Shown here: positions 9,243 through 18,422 of the stretch, piece by piece | Position numbering within the stretch: position 1 is the stretch's first letter | How the letters are laid out: each line of letters starts with the position of its first letter | Source: Micromonospora sp. NBC_00421 | GTDB lineage: Bacteria > Actinomycetota > Actinomycetes > Mycobacteriales > Micromonosporaceae | Length of the DNA: 64,000 bases | Assembly: GCF_036017915.1 (NCBI RefSeq) | Contig: NZ_CP107929.1 | Location: forward strand, 2,294,001 to 2,358,000 | Reading direction: 5' to 3' | Notes under the pieces: model-generated | Seen by the model: only the letters and a program-made list of their open reading frames with translations | The model's database searches: none | Told to the model about the DNA's origin: nothing | Program-made: the position numbers and the translations under genes

Positions 9243-10715
9243 TCAGCCGACCGGGGCGTCGGCGGTCGCCCGGGAGAAGCGCACCCCCGCGTCGTCGAGC
9301 CGGCCGTGTTTCATCAGCAGGACGTCCCGGGGATAGTTCTGATAAAGCCGCCAAGGTGCCCGGGGGCCCTGTCTGGGCAGCGTGTCCACACTGCGCAACA
9401 CGTACCCGGAACGCAGGTCGATGATCGGCGACAGCTCGCCGTCGGCGGGCGCGACCGGGGTGACGACCTGCTGACCGGTGGCGTCCAGATGACGCAGCAA
9501 CCGGCAGACGTAGCTGGCGACCAGGTCGGCCTTCAACGTCCAGGAGGCGTTGGTGTAACCGATGGTCAACGCGAAGTTCGGCACCCCGGAGAGCATCATG
9601 CCCTTGTACGCCACCGTCGCGCCGAGGTCGACGTCGACCCCGTCCACGGTGAGGGTCATCCCGCCGAGGGCCAGCAGTTGCAGCCCGGTGGCGGTGACCA
9701 CCACGTCGGCGGGCAGTTCGACGCCGGAGCCGAGCCGGACGCCGTCGGGGGTGAACGTGTCGACGGTGTCGGTCACCACCGAGGCACTGCCGGACGCCAG
9801 GGCCGCGAACAGGTCCCCGTCGGGTGCCACGCAGAGCCGCTGGTCCCAGGGGTCGTAGCGGGGCGAGAAGTGCCGGTCCACGTCGTAACCGACCGGCAGG
9901 CGCCCCTTGGCCGCCCGCCGCAGGAACGACCGCACCAGCTTCGGTGCCCGCCGGCTGAGCTGGTAGTTGACCATGCCGAACAACACGTTCTTCCCGCGTA
10001 CCAGCCGGTATGCCAGCCGGGCGGGCAACCGGCGGCGCAGCACGTCGGCCACCCGGTCGCGGGCCGGCAACGCGATCACGTACGTGGGCGACCGCTGGAG
10101 CATGGTGACGTGCCCGGCCCGCTGCGCCAACGCCGGCACCAGGGTCACCGCGGTGGCGCCGCTGCCGATCACCACCACCCGCCGACCGGAGTGGTCGAGG
10201 TCGGCGGGCCAGTGCTGCGGGTGCACCACCCGCCCCGCGAACCGCTCGACGCCCGGGAAGTCCGGGGTGTACCCGGCGTCGTACCGGTAGTAGCCCGTGC
10301 AGGCGAAGAGAAAGTCACAGGTCAGCACCACGTCCTCGGCGGTGTCGTCGCGTCGGACGTGCACCGTCCACCGGGCGGTGGTGCCGTCCCACTCGGCACG
10401 CGACACCCGGTGACGGAACCGGATGTGCTCCTCGACGCCGTACCGCCGGGCGGTGTCGCGGACGTAGCGGCGCACGGCGTCGCCGTCGGCGATGGCCTTC
10501 GGGTCGGTCCACGGCGCGAACGAGTAGCCGAGGGTGAACATGTCCGAATCGGAGCGGATGCCCGGGTAGCGGAACAGGTCCCAGGTGCCACCGATCGCGT
10601 CGCGGGCCTCGACCACCGCGTACGTCTTGTCGGGGCAGTCGCGCCGCAGGTGACAGGCCGCACCGACCCCGGACAGCCCGGCGCCGACGATGAGCACGTC
10701 GACGTGGTCGGCCAT
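9243..10715 (-). CDS. EthA-like flavin-dependent (Baeyer-Villiger type) monooxygenase
   Basis: A 490-residue FAD/NADPH monooxygenase. The N-terminal FAD Rossmann motif is VLIVGAGLSGVGAACHL, then GGTWDLFRYPGIRSDSDM, which resembles the GGTW...YPG segment of Baeyer-Villiger and N-hydroxylating enzymes. The NADPH motif is VVVIGSGATAVTL, preceded by FAGRVVHPQHWP, a variant of the BVMO fingerprint FxGxxxHxxxWP. ATATG (VVTATGLQLLALGG) marks the second fingerprint. The pattern FTLGYSFAPW places it with the mycobacterial EthA group that oxidises ketones and thioamides. The ATG at 10715 follows GGGAGA. Located upstream of the SDR gene, an ordering that would suit oxidation of a ketone/alcohol pair. 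Confidence 0.88.
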   Translation of the reverse strand: MADHVDVLIVGAGLSGVGAACHLRRDCPDKTYAVVEARDAIGGTWDLFRYPGIRSDSDMFTLGYSFAPWTDPKAIADGDAVRRYVRDTARRYGVEEHIRFRHRVSRAEWDGTTARWTVHVRRDDTAEDVVLTCDFLFACTGYYRYDAGYTPDFPGVERFAGRVVHPQHWPADLDHSGRRVVVIGSGATAVTLVPALAQRAGHVTMLQRSPTYVIALPARDRVADVLRRRLPARLAYRLVRGKNVLFGMVNYQLSRRAPKLVRSFLRRAAKGRLPVGYDVDRHFSPRYDPWDQRLCVAPDGDLFAALASGSASVVTDTVDTFTPDGVRLGSGVELPADVVVTATGLQLLALGGMTLTVDGVDVDLGATVAYKGMMLSGVPNFALTIGYTNASWTLKADLVASYVCRLLRHLDATGQQVVTPVAPADGELSPIIDLRSGYVLRSVDTLPRQGPRAPWRLYQNYPRDVLLMKHGRLDDAGVRFSRATADAPVG

Positions 10716-11019
10716 CGCATCTCCCGGGTCCGAGGCGGTGACCCGGACCATATCCCACCCTCGGTGAGGACGCGTGCCGTGTGCCCTCCCGGCCCGGCCC
10801 GGCGGGCACCCCGACCCGCCCGACCCGCCCCGGCAGGTCGGGCCGGCAGGCGTGCGCATGGCCGACCGCTCCGGGCGGGCGACCGGTGCCCGCCCCGACC
10901 GCCGGCAGGGGTGCCGCCCGAGGGACAATGGTCCAGGCCCGGCTCGGCCCTGCCCGGTCGGGTCGTCGGCGCGTCCGATCAGCCGGCACGACAGTCGAGG
11001 CAGGGAGAAACCAGGCAGC
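10716..11019. other. Divergent promoter region (304 bp)
   Basis: Separates the minus-strand flavin monooxygenase from the plus-strand pentapeptide protein. GC-rich throughout; the only ribosome-site-like element is AGGCAGGGAGAA before the plus-strand gene. No palindrome or repeat could be supported. Confidence 0.4.
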
Positions 11020-11898
11020 ATGGCGGAAACCATCGAGCTGCGCGGCGACTGCGCCCGCTGCGTCGGGCTGTGCTGCGTCGCCCCGGCCTTCGCCGCCTCC
11101 GCCGACTTCGCCCAGCACAAACCCGCCGGCCGCCCCTGCCCGAACCTGCGCACCGACTCCCGGTGCGGCATCCACGACGAACTGCGCGACCGCGGCTACC
11201 CCGGCTGCGTCGTGTTCGACTGCTTCGGCGCCGGCCAGCGGGTCAGCCAGGTCACCTACCCGGGGCGGGACTGGCGCGACGACCCGGCCACCGCCGCCGG
11301 CATGTTCGCCGCGTTCGCCGTCGCCCGGCCCCTGCACGAACTGCTCTGGTACCTCACCGAAGCGCTGGCCCTCACCCCGGCCGGCCCGCTGCGCGACCAG
11401 CTGCGCGCCGCCCGCGACGACACCGACATCATGGCCGCCGGCACCCCCGGGGAACTGCCCACGGTCGACGTGGACGCCCACCGGGACCGGATCAATCCGC
11501 TGCTCTCGGCCGCGAGCGAGGCCGCCCGCGCCGGCACCGCCGGGGCCGACCACCGGGGCGCGATGCTGCTCGGCGCCGACCTGCGCGGCGCGGACCTGGT
11601 CGGGGCGAACCTGCGCGGGGCCCGCCTGGTCGGCGCCGACCTGCGCGGGGCGGACCTGCGCCGGGCCGACGTCACCGGCGTCGACCTGCGCGGGGCGGAC
11701 CTGCGCGGGGCGGACCTGTCGAGCACCCTCTTCCTGCACCAGTCTCAACTCGAGGCGGCCCGCGGCGACCGGCGCACCGCCCTCCCGCCGACGCTGCGGC
11801 ACCCCGGGCACTGGACCGGGCTGACCCTCACGCCGATCCGGCCACCCGCCACCCGCACCGCCGGCACCACCCGCCGCAGTCGCCGCCCCCGCCGCTGA
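11020..11898 (+). CDS. YkgJ-like Cys-cluster domain fused to pentapeptide repeats
   Basis: A 292-residue two-part protein. Residues 1-75 hold a cysteine cluster, CARCVGLCC ... PCPNL ... RCGIH ... YPGCVVFDC, similar in order and spacing to the YkgJ/CxxCxxCC metal-chelating family. Residues about 175-235 are pentapeptide repeats of the A(D/N)LxG type ([19 protein letters not shown] and onward), expected to fold as a right-handed quadrilateral helix. The tail is Arg/Thr-rich. The fusion suggests a metal-binding cap joined to a DNA-mimic or scaffold-like solenoid, but the function is unknown. The ATG is chosen because the Cys domain begins directly after it. Confidence 0.75.
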   Translation: MAETIELRGDCARCVGLCCVAPAFAASADFAQHKPAGRPCPNLRTDSRCGIHDELRDRGYPGCVVFDCFGAGQRVSQVTYPGRDWRDDPATAAGMFAAFAVARPLHELLWYLTEALALTPAGPLRDQLRAARDDTDIMAAGTPGELPTVDVDAHRDRINPLLSAASEAARAGTAGADHRGAMLLGADLRGADLVGANLRGARLVGADLRGADLRRADVTGVDLRGADLRGADLSSTLFLHQSQLEAARGDRRTALPPTLRHPGHWTGLTLTPIRPPATRTAGTTRRSRRPRR

Positions 11899-11949
11899 AC
11901 CCACGGTACGGCGGGTTTGCCGGGCAGCCTGGTGGGCACGAAGACGGCT

Positions 11950-12201
11950 ATGACGGAGCAACCACGTACCGACCTGGCCGACACCGACGAACCGGACGGC
12001 GTACCGGCGTACGAGGCGTCGCTGCGCCCGCCGGGCGAGTCGCTGGGCGGCGGCGGGGACACCGGCGACGACTTCGCCGACCTGCCGGCCGAGGAGCACC
12101 TGTCGGCCCGGGACACCAGCCGCGCCGGCTACGACGTGGACGCGGTCTCCGGTGCGGGTGACCCCGCCGAGGAGGAAGCGGCCAACCCACCCACCGAATG
12201 A
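11950..12201 (+). CDS. Small acidic protein, actinobacterial DUF5709-like
   Basis: An 83-residue, highly acidic, Gly-rich and probably disordered protein (PPGESLGGGGDTGDDFADLPAEEHLS ... region). The PPxxEG/ERxxxG-like pattern and acidic run recall DUF5709 family proteins of actinomycetes, whose function is unknown. Start chosen at the second in-frame ATG (MTEQPRTDL), 51 bp after the pentapeptide gene, with which it may be co-transcribed. It converges on RNase HI. Confidence 0.55.
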   Translation: MTEQPRTDLADTDEPDGVPAYEASLRPPGESLGGGGDTGDDFADLPAEEHLSARDTSRAGYDVDAVSGAGDPAEEEAANPPTE

Positions 12202-12255
12202 CCCGACCCACCAACGACCGACGACACCGGAGCCGGAGTGCGGCATCGGTAGCGC

Positions 12256-12732
12256 TCAGCGGGGCGTGCCGACCGCCGAGCGCGCCTCGGTCATCCCCCG
12301 GTTGGCAAGCGCGTCGGCGCGCTCGTTCTCCGGATGACCGTTGTGCCCCTTCACCCAGTGCCAGCTCACCTCGTGCCGGGCGCACGCCGCCTCCAACCGC
12401 TGCCACAGGTCGGCGTTCTTCACCGGCTGCTTCGCGGCGGTACGCCAGCCGTTGCGCTTCCACGACGCCAACCACCCGGTGATGCCGTTTCGGACGTACG
12501 TGCTGTCGGTGTGCAGCCGCACGGTCGCCGGCCTGGTCAGCGCCTCCAACGCCTCGATCGCGGCGGTCAGCTCCATCCGGTTGTTGGTGGTCGGGGTGGC
12601 CTCGCCACCGCACAGCTCCCGCTCGTGCCCGCCGTAGCGCAGCAGCACACCCCACCCACCAGGCCCCGGGTTCCCGCTGCACGCCCCGTCGGTCCAGATC
12701 TCCACGACCCTGTCGGCCGCCGCGTCCACCAT
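12256..12732 (-). CDS. rnhA: Ribonuclease HI
   Basis: A 158-residue RNase HI that cleaves the RNA strand of RNA-DNA hybrids (primer and R-loop removal). The four acidic catalytic residues are visible in order: Asp in [16 protein letters not shown], Glu in [13 protein letters not shown], Asp in [12 protein letters not shown] and Asp in ENERADALA. The basic handle ([20 protein letters not shown]) and the [13 protein letters not shown] loop of the E. coli type are present, unlike the handle-less forms. Start at 12732 leaves a short MVDAAADRV leader; homologues vary here. It is transcribed divergently from the serine hydrolase. Confidence 0.92.
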   Translation of the reverse strand: MVDAAADRVVEIWTDGACSGNPGPGGWGVLLRYGGHERELCGGEATPTTNNRMELTAAIEALEALTRPATVRLHTDSTYVRNGITGWLASWKRNGWRTAAKQPVKNADLWQRLEAACARHEVSWHWVKGHNGHPENERADALANRGMTEARSAVGTPR

Positions 12733-12884
12733 GCCGCCGAACCTACCGGTACCGATGCACACCGGACACACGGCACCCGCCACCACACCGGTGCCCACCG
12801 ACCAGGACCAGCGCCCCGGCACCCACGGACCCGCACCGAAAACCGGCGGCGGAGCCGGCACCGGTTCTGGCAGAGTCGGCGACC

Positions 12885-13991
12885 ATGACCGACGGCACGG
12901 ACGGCCTGCGGGCCCGGGTACGCAGGACCATCGACGACCTGGTCGACTCGGGCCGGGAGGCGGGCGTGCAGGTGGCGGCCTACCGGCACGGTCGCCTGAT
13001 CGTCGACGAGACCGCCGGCACCGCCGACACCGCCACCGGACGGCCGTTGACCGCCGACACCCCGATCTTCAGCGTCTCCACCGGCAAGGGCCTGACCAGC
13101 ACCGTCGTGCACGTCCTCGCCGAAGCGGGCCAGCTCGACTACGACCTGCGCCTCGCCGACGTCTGGCCCGAGTTCGCCCGGCACGGCAAGCACGCCGTCA
13201 CACTGCGGCACGTACTCACCCACACCGCCGGGGTGCCGGCCCTGCCCGCCGACACCACCCCGGCCGACTTCACCGACTGGGACGCGATGTGCGCGCTGAT
13301 CGCCGACGCGGTGCCCCGCTGGGCGCCCGGCGAACAGGTCGCCTACCACGCGTGGACGTACGGCTGGCTGGTCGGCGAGGTGGTCCGTCGGGTCACCGGC
13401 CGCCGGATCTCCACAGTGCTGGCCGAGGACGTGGCCGCCCCGCTGGGCGTACCCGGGGAGCTGTTCTTCGGGGTACCCGAGGCGGACCTGCCCCGGCTGG
13501 CCACCCTGGAGGACAACGGCCTGGCCGACCTGATGGAGTTCGCCTCCACCCACCTGCCGCACTTCGACGCCGTCGCCCCACCCGCCGTACGCCCCGACGC
13601 CGCCATCGGCAGCCGACCGGACGTGCTGCGCGCCGACGTGCCCGCCGTGGGCACCCTCACCGCCCGCGCCGCCGCCCGGATGTACGCCGCGCTCATCGGC
13701 GAGGTCGACGGGGTACGCCTGGTCTCCGCCGACCGGCTGCGCCAGCTCGGCGCGGTGGCCGTCCGGGGCGTCGAATGGGTGTTCGGCCAGGAGACGGCGT
13801 ACGGCCTCGGCTACGCGGTCGACGACGACGGATCGTTCGGCACCGCCGGCAGCGGCGGCAGCCTCGCCTACGCGTACCCGGAACTGGGCCTGACCGTGGC
13901 GGCGACCCGCAACCGGCTCGGCGCGAACGACGGCGACCCGATGGAGGGCCTGCGGGCGCTGATCCGCGACACCGTCCGCGCCACGACCTGA
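12885..13991 (+). CDS. Serine hydrolase, beta-lactamase/esterase EstB-like
   Basis: A 368-residue cytoplasmic enzyme of the class C beta-lactamase/penicillin-binding fold (PF00144), with no signal peptide. The nucleophile motif SxxK is STGK in [11 protein letters not shown], the catalytic Tyr is in YHAWTYGWL, and the third motif is GSGGS instead of KTG/HxG. The segment [15 protein letters not shown] is diagnostic for the esterase/LACTB-type subgroup. The likely activity is hydrolysis of small esters; true beta-lactamase activity is improbable without export. It converges closely (17 bp) on the lycopene cyclase gene. Confidence 0.85.
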   Translation: MTDGTDGLRARVRRTIDDLVDSGREAGVQVAAYRHGRLIVDETAGTADTATGRPLTADTPIFSVSTGKGLTSTVVHVLAEAGQLDYDLRLADVWPEFARHGKHAVTLRHVLTHTAGVPALPADTTPADFTDWDAMCALIADAVPRWAPGEQVAYHAWTYGWLVGEVVRRVTGRRISTVLAEDVAAPLGVPGELFFGVPEADLPRLATLEDNGLADLMEFASTHLPHFDAVAPPAVRPDAAIGSRPDVLRADVPAVGTLTARAAARMYAALIGEVDGVRLVSADRLRQLGAVAVRGVEWVFGQETAYGLGYAVDDDGSFGTAGSGGSLAYAYPELGLTVAATRNRLGANDGDPMEGLRALIRDTVRATT

Positions 13992-14008
13992 CCGGCCCGG
14001 CAACCCGC

Positions 14009-15199
14009 TCAGCGACGGGACAACCGGGCCCGCAACCGGCCGGCGGCGTCACCGACCACCGCCGACGTCATCGGCAGCAACGGACTGGACCGCATCACCG
14101 CCAGATCCTCCAGCGGGCTCGTCGCCCCATCGAGGAAACGCAGCACCCGCGACGCCGGGTTGCGGTCGAAGAGCCGGTCGAAGAACTCCGGACCACCTAC
14201 CGCACCGGAATCCCACGCCCGCAACGCCACCGCGTCCATCCACCGGTGCCGCCCCGGGTACGCCGGCCGGGGCACCGGCGGCCGACCGGCCGCGAGCGCG
14301 GCGGCGACCTGCCCGGCCTGCCGGTGCATGGCGGAGAAGGTGAACCCGGTCGACGGGCGGGTCGCCCCACCGGCGGTGCCCAGCCGGACCACCCGGGGCG
14401 AGGGCCGGGCGTCGAACGGCGCATCGGTCATCGGGATCACCCCGTCCTCCACCTCCCGCACCCGCAGCTCGGCCAGGTCCAACCCGAGCAACCCCGCGTA
14501 ACCGCGCAACCCGGCGTCGTACCCCGCGTCGTCGAGCACCGTCGGGGAGAACTCGGTGTACTCCACCAGGGCGTACCGGTCGCTGACCGGCAACACGTAG
14601 CCGAACGAGACCCCCCGGGCCGGCTGCGGGGTGCGGAAGTCCATCAGCACCGCCCGCCCCGGGTCGAACACCGGCGTCGACGACTCCAACCACCAGCCCC
14701 GGAAATGCTGCAACCAGGCCGTCCGACCGGGCCGGCGGGGCGGGCGGGGACGCGAGTCGAGCACCCAACCGGCCCGCACCACCACCCGCCCGTCGGTGTC
14801 CCGGACCGTCACCGCCGAGCCGCCGTCGTCGTCGAGCGCCCCCACCGCCGCGTCGAGCCGGATCGCACCGAGCCGCCGCTCCGCCTCGGCGGCCCGCTCG
14901 TACACCGGCGCGGAACGCAGCATCGCGTACCGCAACGGGGTCAGCTCCAGCACCCGGGCGGTGGCCGGGGTGGTCACCTCCACCCGCGACCAGCTGGCAC
15001 TGAGCATCGGCTCCAGGTCACCACCGGGGGCACCCCAGAACGCCCAGGTGCGATCCTGACCGCGCTTGCGCACCGGGTCCACCACGGCCACCCGCAGCCC
15101 CGGCAGCTCCTGCCGGGCCAGCGCGGCGAGGACCAGCGACCCGGCCCCGCCACCACCGACGACGGCCAGGCCGACATCGACCGGTACGCGGGAGTTCAC
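14009..15199 (-). CDS. crtY: Lycopene cyclase family protein (CrtY/CrtL type)
   Basis: A 396-residue flavoprotein of the lycopene cyclase family, predicted to cyclise the psi-ends of lycopene to beta-ionone rings. The N-terminal dinucleotide motif is LAVVGGGGAGSLVLAALA, followed by DRTWAFW, a hallmark of bacterial CrtY. Other conserved stretches are FGYVLPVSDRYALVEYTEF, VIPMTDAPF and RLGTAGGATRPSTGFTF, the last being part of the FAD site. No other carotenoid genes (crtE, crtB, crtI) are in this window, so it depends on genes elsewhere. Divergent from the serpin gene. Confidence 0.85.
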   Translation of the reverse strand: MNSRVPVDVGLAVVGGGGAGSLVLAALARQELPGLRVAVVDPVRKRGQDRTWAFWGAPGGDLEPMLSASWSRVEVTTPATARVLELTPLRYAMLRSAPVYERAAEAERRLGAIRLDAAVGALDDDGGSAVTVRDTDGRVVVRAGWVLDSRPRPPRRPGRTAWLQHFRGWWLESSTPVFDPGRAVLMDFRTPQPARGVSFGYVLPVSDRYALVEYTEFSPTVLDDAGYDAGLRGYAGLLGLDLAELRVREVEDGVIPMTDAPFDARPSPRVVRLGTAGGATRPSTGFTFSAMHRQAGQVAAALAAGRPPVPRPAYPGRHRWMDAVALRAWDSGAVGGPEFFDRLFDRNPASRVLRFLDGATSPLEDLAVMRSSPLLPMTSAVVGDAAGRLRARLSRR

Positions 15200-15282
15200 C
15201 CGGCCACGCTGTCACACCACCGGCCGGCGACGGCACGGACCCCACCCCACCTGCCGGGGCAGCCCGGGTACCGTGCCGCCCC

Positions 15283-16380
15283 ATGAGCCCGTCCGCCAAC
15301 GCCCTCACCGCCCGCTGGGCGTCCCGACTGGACGACCGGCAGACCGTCCTGTCCGGCGCCGGGGTGTATCCGCTGCTCGCCCTGCTGGCCCGATTCGCGA
15401 CCGGCCCGGCCCGCGACGAGTTGCAGGCCGTCGCCCCCACCCCGGCCACCCCCGTCGACTCCCCCGGCACCCGGCTGGCAACCGGCTTCTGGTCCCGCGC
15501 CGGCCTGCCGCTGGGCCGGCGGTGGCTCGCCGAACTGGACGGCTCGACCCGGGGCGAGCTGACCGGCGACCCGGCGGTCGACCAGCCACGGCTCGACCGG
15601 TGGGCACGGGAACGCACCGACGGCCTGGTCGACCGGATGCCGGTCCAGGTCGGGCCGGGCACCGCGCTGGTGCTGGCGAACGCGCTGACCGTGCTGGTCG
15701 ACTGGGCCACCCCGTTCCGGCCGGACCGCTGCCAGCCGACGACCGGACCGTGGCAGGACCGCCCACTGGCCGGACTGCACCGGCCCGGCGGCGACCCGGC
15801 CGCGCTGCGGGTGGCCGACACCCCCGCCGGCCCGATCAGCCTGCTGACCGTCGCCGGGAACGCCGACGTCGACGTGCTGCTCGCCCTCGGCCCGGCCGGG
15901 CAGCCGGCCGCCCGGGTGCTCCCGGCCGCCCTCGGCGCGCTCGACCACCCCGCGACCCTGCCCGCACCCGCCGGACCGGGCATCACCGAGGACACCGTCG
16001 AGGGGTACGACGACCGGCCCGAGCTGCTGGTGCGTACCGTCGGCTTCACCGTCACCGGCGACCACGACCTCCTCGACCACGCCGACCTGTTCGGCCTGGT
16101 CACCGCCGGACGCGACGGCGACCACTTCCCCGACATCAGCCCTCAGCTGTCGGTGTCCGACGCCCGGCAGAGCGCACGGGCCGAGTTCACCGCCACCGGC
16201 TTCCGCGCCGCAGCCGTCACCGCCGCCGCCATGCGGGCCGGTGGCGCACCACCCCGCGCCACCGTCCGCCGACGGCGGGTGCGCTTCGACGTCGACCGGC
16301 CGTTCGGTTTCCTCGCCGTGCACCACCCCACCGGCCTGGTGCTGATCGCCGGCTGGGTGACCGACCCGACGGGGGCCTGA
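15283..16380 (+). CDS. Serpin-family protein (divergent)
   Basis: A 365-residue intracellular serpin-like protein with no signal peptide. Two family landmarks are recognisable: the hinge of the reactive-centre loop, FTATGFRAAAVTAAAM from about residue 302, which resembles the serpin E-E-G-T-E-A-A-A-A-T-A hinge, and the C-terminal signature FDVDRPFGFLAVHHPTGLVLIAGWV, matching the F-x-D-x-P-F-x-F-x-I...G-x-I-x-F-x-G-x-V pattern. The intervening loop is Arg-rich (RRRRVR), which would suit inhibition of trypsin-like proteases. The N-terminal half is much degraded compared with typical serpins, so it may be a non-inhibitory form. Confidence 0.7.
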   Translation: MSPSANALTARWASRLDDRQTVLSGAGVYPLLALLARFATGPARDELQAVAPTPATPVDSPGTRLATGFWSRAGLPLGRRWLAELDGSTRGELTGDPAVDQPRLDRWARERTDGLVDRMPVQVGPGTALVLANALTVLVDWATPFRPDRCQPTTGPWQDRPLAGLHRPGGDPAALRVADTPAGPISLLTVAGNADVDVLLALGPAGQPAARVLPAALGALDHPATLPAPAGPGITEDTVEGYDDRPELLVRTVGFTVTGDHDLLDHADLFGLVTAGRDGDHFPDISPQLSVSDARQSARAEFTATGFRAAAVTAAAMRAGGAPPRATVRRRRVRFDVDRPFGFLAVHHPTGLVLIAGWVTDPTGA

Positions 16381-16591
16381 GCCGGACCGGCCACCGGCGC
16401 TCCCCCGGCGACACGTAGGTTCGGTGCGACCGGACGACCAGCGCCGACGATCGGGGAACCAGCGTGGCGGGCGGACCGCTGCCGGTGGACCCCCGGCACG
16501 CGGTGCACACGTGCAGCTGAGCGAGTTGGCGCACCCGCTCGGCCGCCGAATTGCCGTTGAGCGTGCCACCGACATCTGCCACCGTCAGCCG

Positions 16592-17452
16592 GTGACTGAC
16601 AATGACGACACGAGCCACAGTCGGCCCGGCACCGACTACCGCACCCTCAACCGGGCCAGCTGGGACGACCGGGCCGCCGCCCACGCCGCCTCGCCGGACT
16701 ACGCCGTGGACCGCTTCGCCGCCGAACCGGACCACCTCAGTGAGGTGGTCCGGTTCGACCTGCCCCGCCTCGGTGACGTGGCCGGGCTGCGCGGCGTGCA
16801 CCTGCAGTGCCACATCGGCACCGACACCGTGTCGCTGCACCGGCTCGGCGCGCGGATGACCGGGCTGGACTTCTCCGGTGCTTCCCTCGCGCAGGCCCGG
16901 TCGCTGGCCGACCGCACCGGCGCGGCCGTCGACTTCGTCCAGGCCGACGTCTACGACGCGCCCGACGTCCTCGGCACCAGCGGTTTCGACCTGGTGTACA
17001 CCGGCATCGGCGCGCTGTGCTGGCTGCCGGACATCCGCCGCTGGGCCGGGGTGATCGCCGCCCTGCTGCGTCCCGGCGGGCGGCTGTTCCTGCGCGAGGG
17101 ACACCCGATGCTGTGGGCCCTCGACGAGACCCGCCCGGACGGCCTGCTGGTGGTCGACCACCCGTACTTCGAGCGCGCCGAGCCGGTGGTCTGGGACGAG
17201 GGCGGCACCTACGTGAGCACCGAGGCGACCTTCACGCACAACACCACGCACGAGTGGAACCACGGTCTCGGCGAGGTGGTCACCGCCCTGCTCGACGCCG
17301 GGCTGGAGCTGACCATGCTGCGCGAACACGACAGCGCCCCCTGGGACGCGCTGCCGGGGCGGCAGGTCCGCGACGCGCACGGCGAGTGGCGGCTGACCGA
17401 ACGCCCGTGGCGACTCCCCCAGACCTACACCCTCCAGGCCCGCCGCCGCTGA
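16592..17452 (+). CDS. Class I SAM-dependent methyltransferase
   Basis: A 286-residue methyltransferase. The SAM-binding region is VHLQCHIGTDTVSLHRLGARMTGLDFSGASL, followed by acidic motif II (FVQADVYDA) and LVYTGIGALCWLPDIRRWA and LLRPGGRLFLREGHPML. It matches a common actinobacterial family of uncharacterised small-molecule methyltransferases; the substrate is unknown. The GTG at 16592 is used since the conserved DYRTLNRASWDDRA segment begins 14 codons later. No strong ribosome site is visible, so the start is uncertain. The coding sequence contains a perfect 33-nt palindrome, and a strong hairpin follows the stop. Confidence 0.82.
   Translation: MTDNDDTSHSRPGTDYRTLNRASWDDRAAAHAASPDYAVDRFAAEPDHLSEVVRFDLPRLGDVAGLRGVHLQCHIGTDTVSLHRLGARMTGLDFSGASLAQARSLADRTGAAVDFVQADVYDAPDVLGTSGFDLVYTGIGALCWLPDIRRWAGVIAALLRPGGRLFLREGHPMLWALDETRPDGLLVVDHPYFERAEPVVWDEGGTYVSTEATFTHNTTHEWNHGLGEVVTALLDAGLELTMLREHDSAPWDALPGRQVRDAHGEWRLTERPWRLPQTYTLQARRR
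16724..16756. repeat. Perfect 33-nt palindrome inside the methyltransferase gene
   Basis: Arms gaaccggaccacctca (16724-16739) and its exact complement (16741-16756) flank one central base. It encodes the peptide EPDHLSEVVRF, which fits the family, so it is not an insertion. Confidence 0.8.
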
Positions 17453-17454
17453 CC

Positions 17455-17493
17455 GCCGGCCGTCTCCTGCCCCAAGGGTGGGAGACGGCCGGC
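17455..17493. terminator. Strong hairpin terminator after the methyltransferase
   Basis: Perfect 13-nt arms (17455-17467 and 17481-17493) with a 13-nt loop that can itself pair internally, beginning 3 bp after the stop codon. No U-tract, as usual in high-GC actinomycetes. Confidence 0.85.
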
Positions 17494-17778
17494 GACTTCC
17501 TCGGGTTGATGCGGTGAAGTCGTGCGCGGTGGGTCACACCCGCTAGGGCATCCTAGGAGGCTGGGTTGTGGGTCGGGGGGTCAGGTGTCCGCACTGTCCC
17601 GGCATTTCCGCCGCTCTGCGGCGCGGGGGAAAACACGTGACGGCAACGAAGATTTCTCATTTTGCCCGGCACGAGGGGCCAACCCTCCTAGTGTTGGGCA
17701 CACCGGTGCTAGTTACGGAGTTGGCCACCCGAACGACGTCCCACGCAGACAGCGGACGAAAAGTGAGGGAAGACGCGT
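17494..17778 (+). promoter_or_regulatory. AT-richer leader of the secreted small protein
   Basis: 285 bp without a gene upstream of the exported protein at 17779. It is clearly less GC-rich than its neighbours, including a run around 17645-17665 (aagatttctcattttgccc), and ends in AGTGAGGGAAG before the start codon. The composition fits a promoter plus leader, but no specific boxes can be assigned with confidence. Confidence 0.35.
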
Positions 17779-18267
17779 ATGAAGGCACAGAAGGTTCTCG
17801 TATCGACGGCGCTCGGCGTGGGACTCGGCACGCTCCTGCTCCCGACGGCCGCACTCGCGGACACCACGGTGTCGCCGGCCTCCACGCCGGTCGGCGGGAC
17901 GGTGGTGCTCACCGCGACCACCTGCAACCCCAAAGCGGGTGACGTGCTCTTTCACGTCACCGGCCCGGACCGGGACCAGAACGTGCGCTCCACCACCGCC
18001 GCCGCAGGTGGCGGACTGAGCGCCGAACTCTTCACCGCCGGCTTCACCCTGGGCACCTACACCGTCGCCGCCACCTGTGGAGACGACAGCTCCGCCGGCA
18101 GCGCCACCTTCGCCGTCACGCCGATCGGCGCGGCACCCGCGGGTGGGGGCGGCGGCGCCGACAACACCGGCCTGCTGGCCGCCGGGGGCGCGCTCGCCGG
18201 GGCAGCCGCGCTCGGCGCCACCGTGCTGCTGCGTCGCCGCCGCCGAGCGGTGACCACCGTCGGCTGA
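17779..18267 (+). CDS. Exported small protein with C-terminal anchor, candidate sortase substrate
   Basis: A 162-residue protein with a Sec signal peptide (MKAQKVLVSTALGVGLGTLLLPTAALA, cleaved near residue 27), an Ig-like beta-rich domain of about 85 residues with two cysteines (ATTCNPK and AATCGDD, probably a disulfide), a Gly-rich linker and a C-terminal hydrophobic helix followed by RRRRR. This architecture is that of a sortase-anchored surface protein, but the usual LPxTG is replaced by ADNTG at the linker/helix junction. A class F sortase gene lies next, so the two are probably functionally linked, with a hairpin between them. Confidence 0.75.
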   Translation: MKAQKVLVSTALGVGLGTLLLPTAALADTTVSPASTPVGGTVVLTATTCNPKAGDVLFHVTGPDRDQNVRSTTAAAGGGLSAELFTAGFTLGTYTVAATCGDDSSAGSATFAVTPIGAAPAGGGGGADNTGLLAAGGALAGAAALGATVLLRRRRRAVTTVG

Positions 18268-18356
18268 GGACGCGACCGCACCCGGCGACCCGGCCGAGAC
18301 CGGCCCGACCGGCACGGCGACCGCGGTGCCGACGACGAGGACACCATCCCTGGGAC

Positions 18357-18392
18357 GGGTGCCCGCGCCGGTGCGGACCGGTGCGGGCACCC
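18357..18392 (+). terminator. Hairpin between surface protein and sortase genes
   Basis: Sixteen-nt arms (18357-18372 and 18377-18392) with one mismatch and a 4-nt loop, 90 bp after the surface-protein stop and 30 bp before the sortase start. It may act as a partial terminator that lowers sortase expression relative to the substrate. Confidence 0.65.
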
Positions 18393-18422
18393 GATCACAT
18401 CGGACGTCGGGGAGGACGGGCG

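Noticed and set aside
11550..11740. Tandem repeats resembling a CRISPR or minisatellite
   Set aside because: They are codon-level repeats of the pentapeptide domain (ctgcgcggggcggac units) without spacers.
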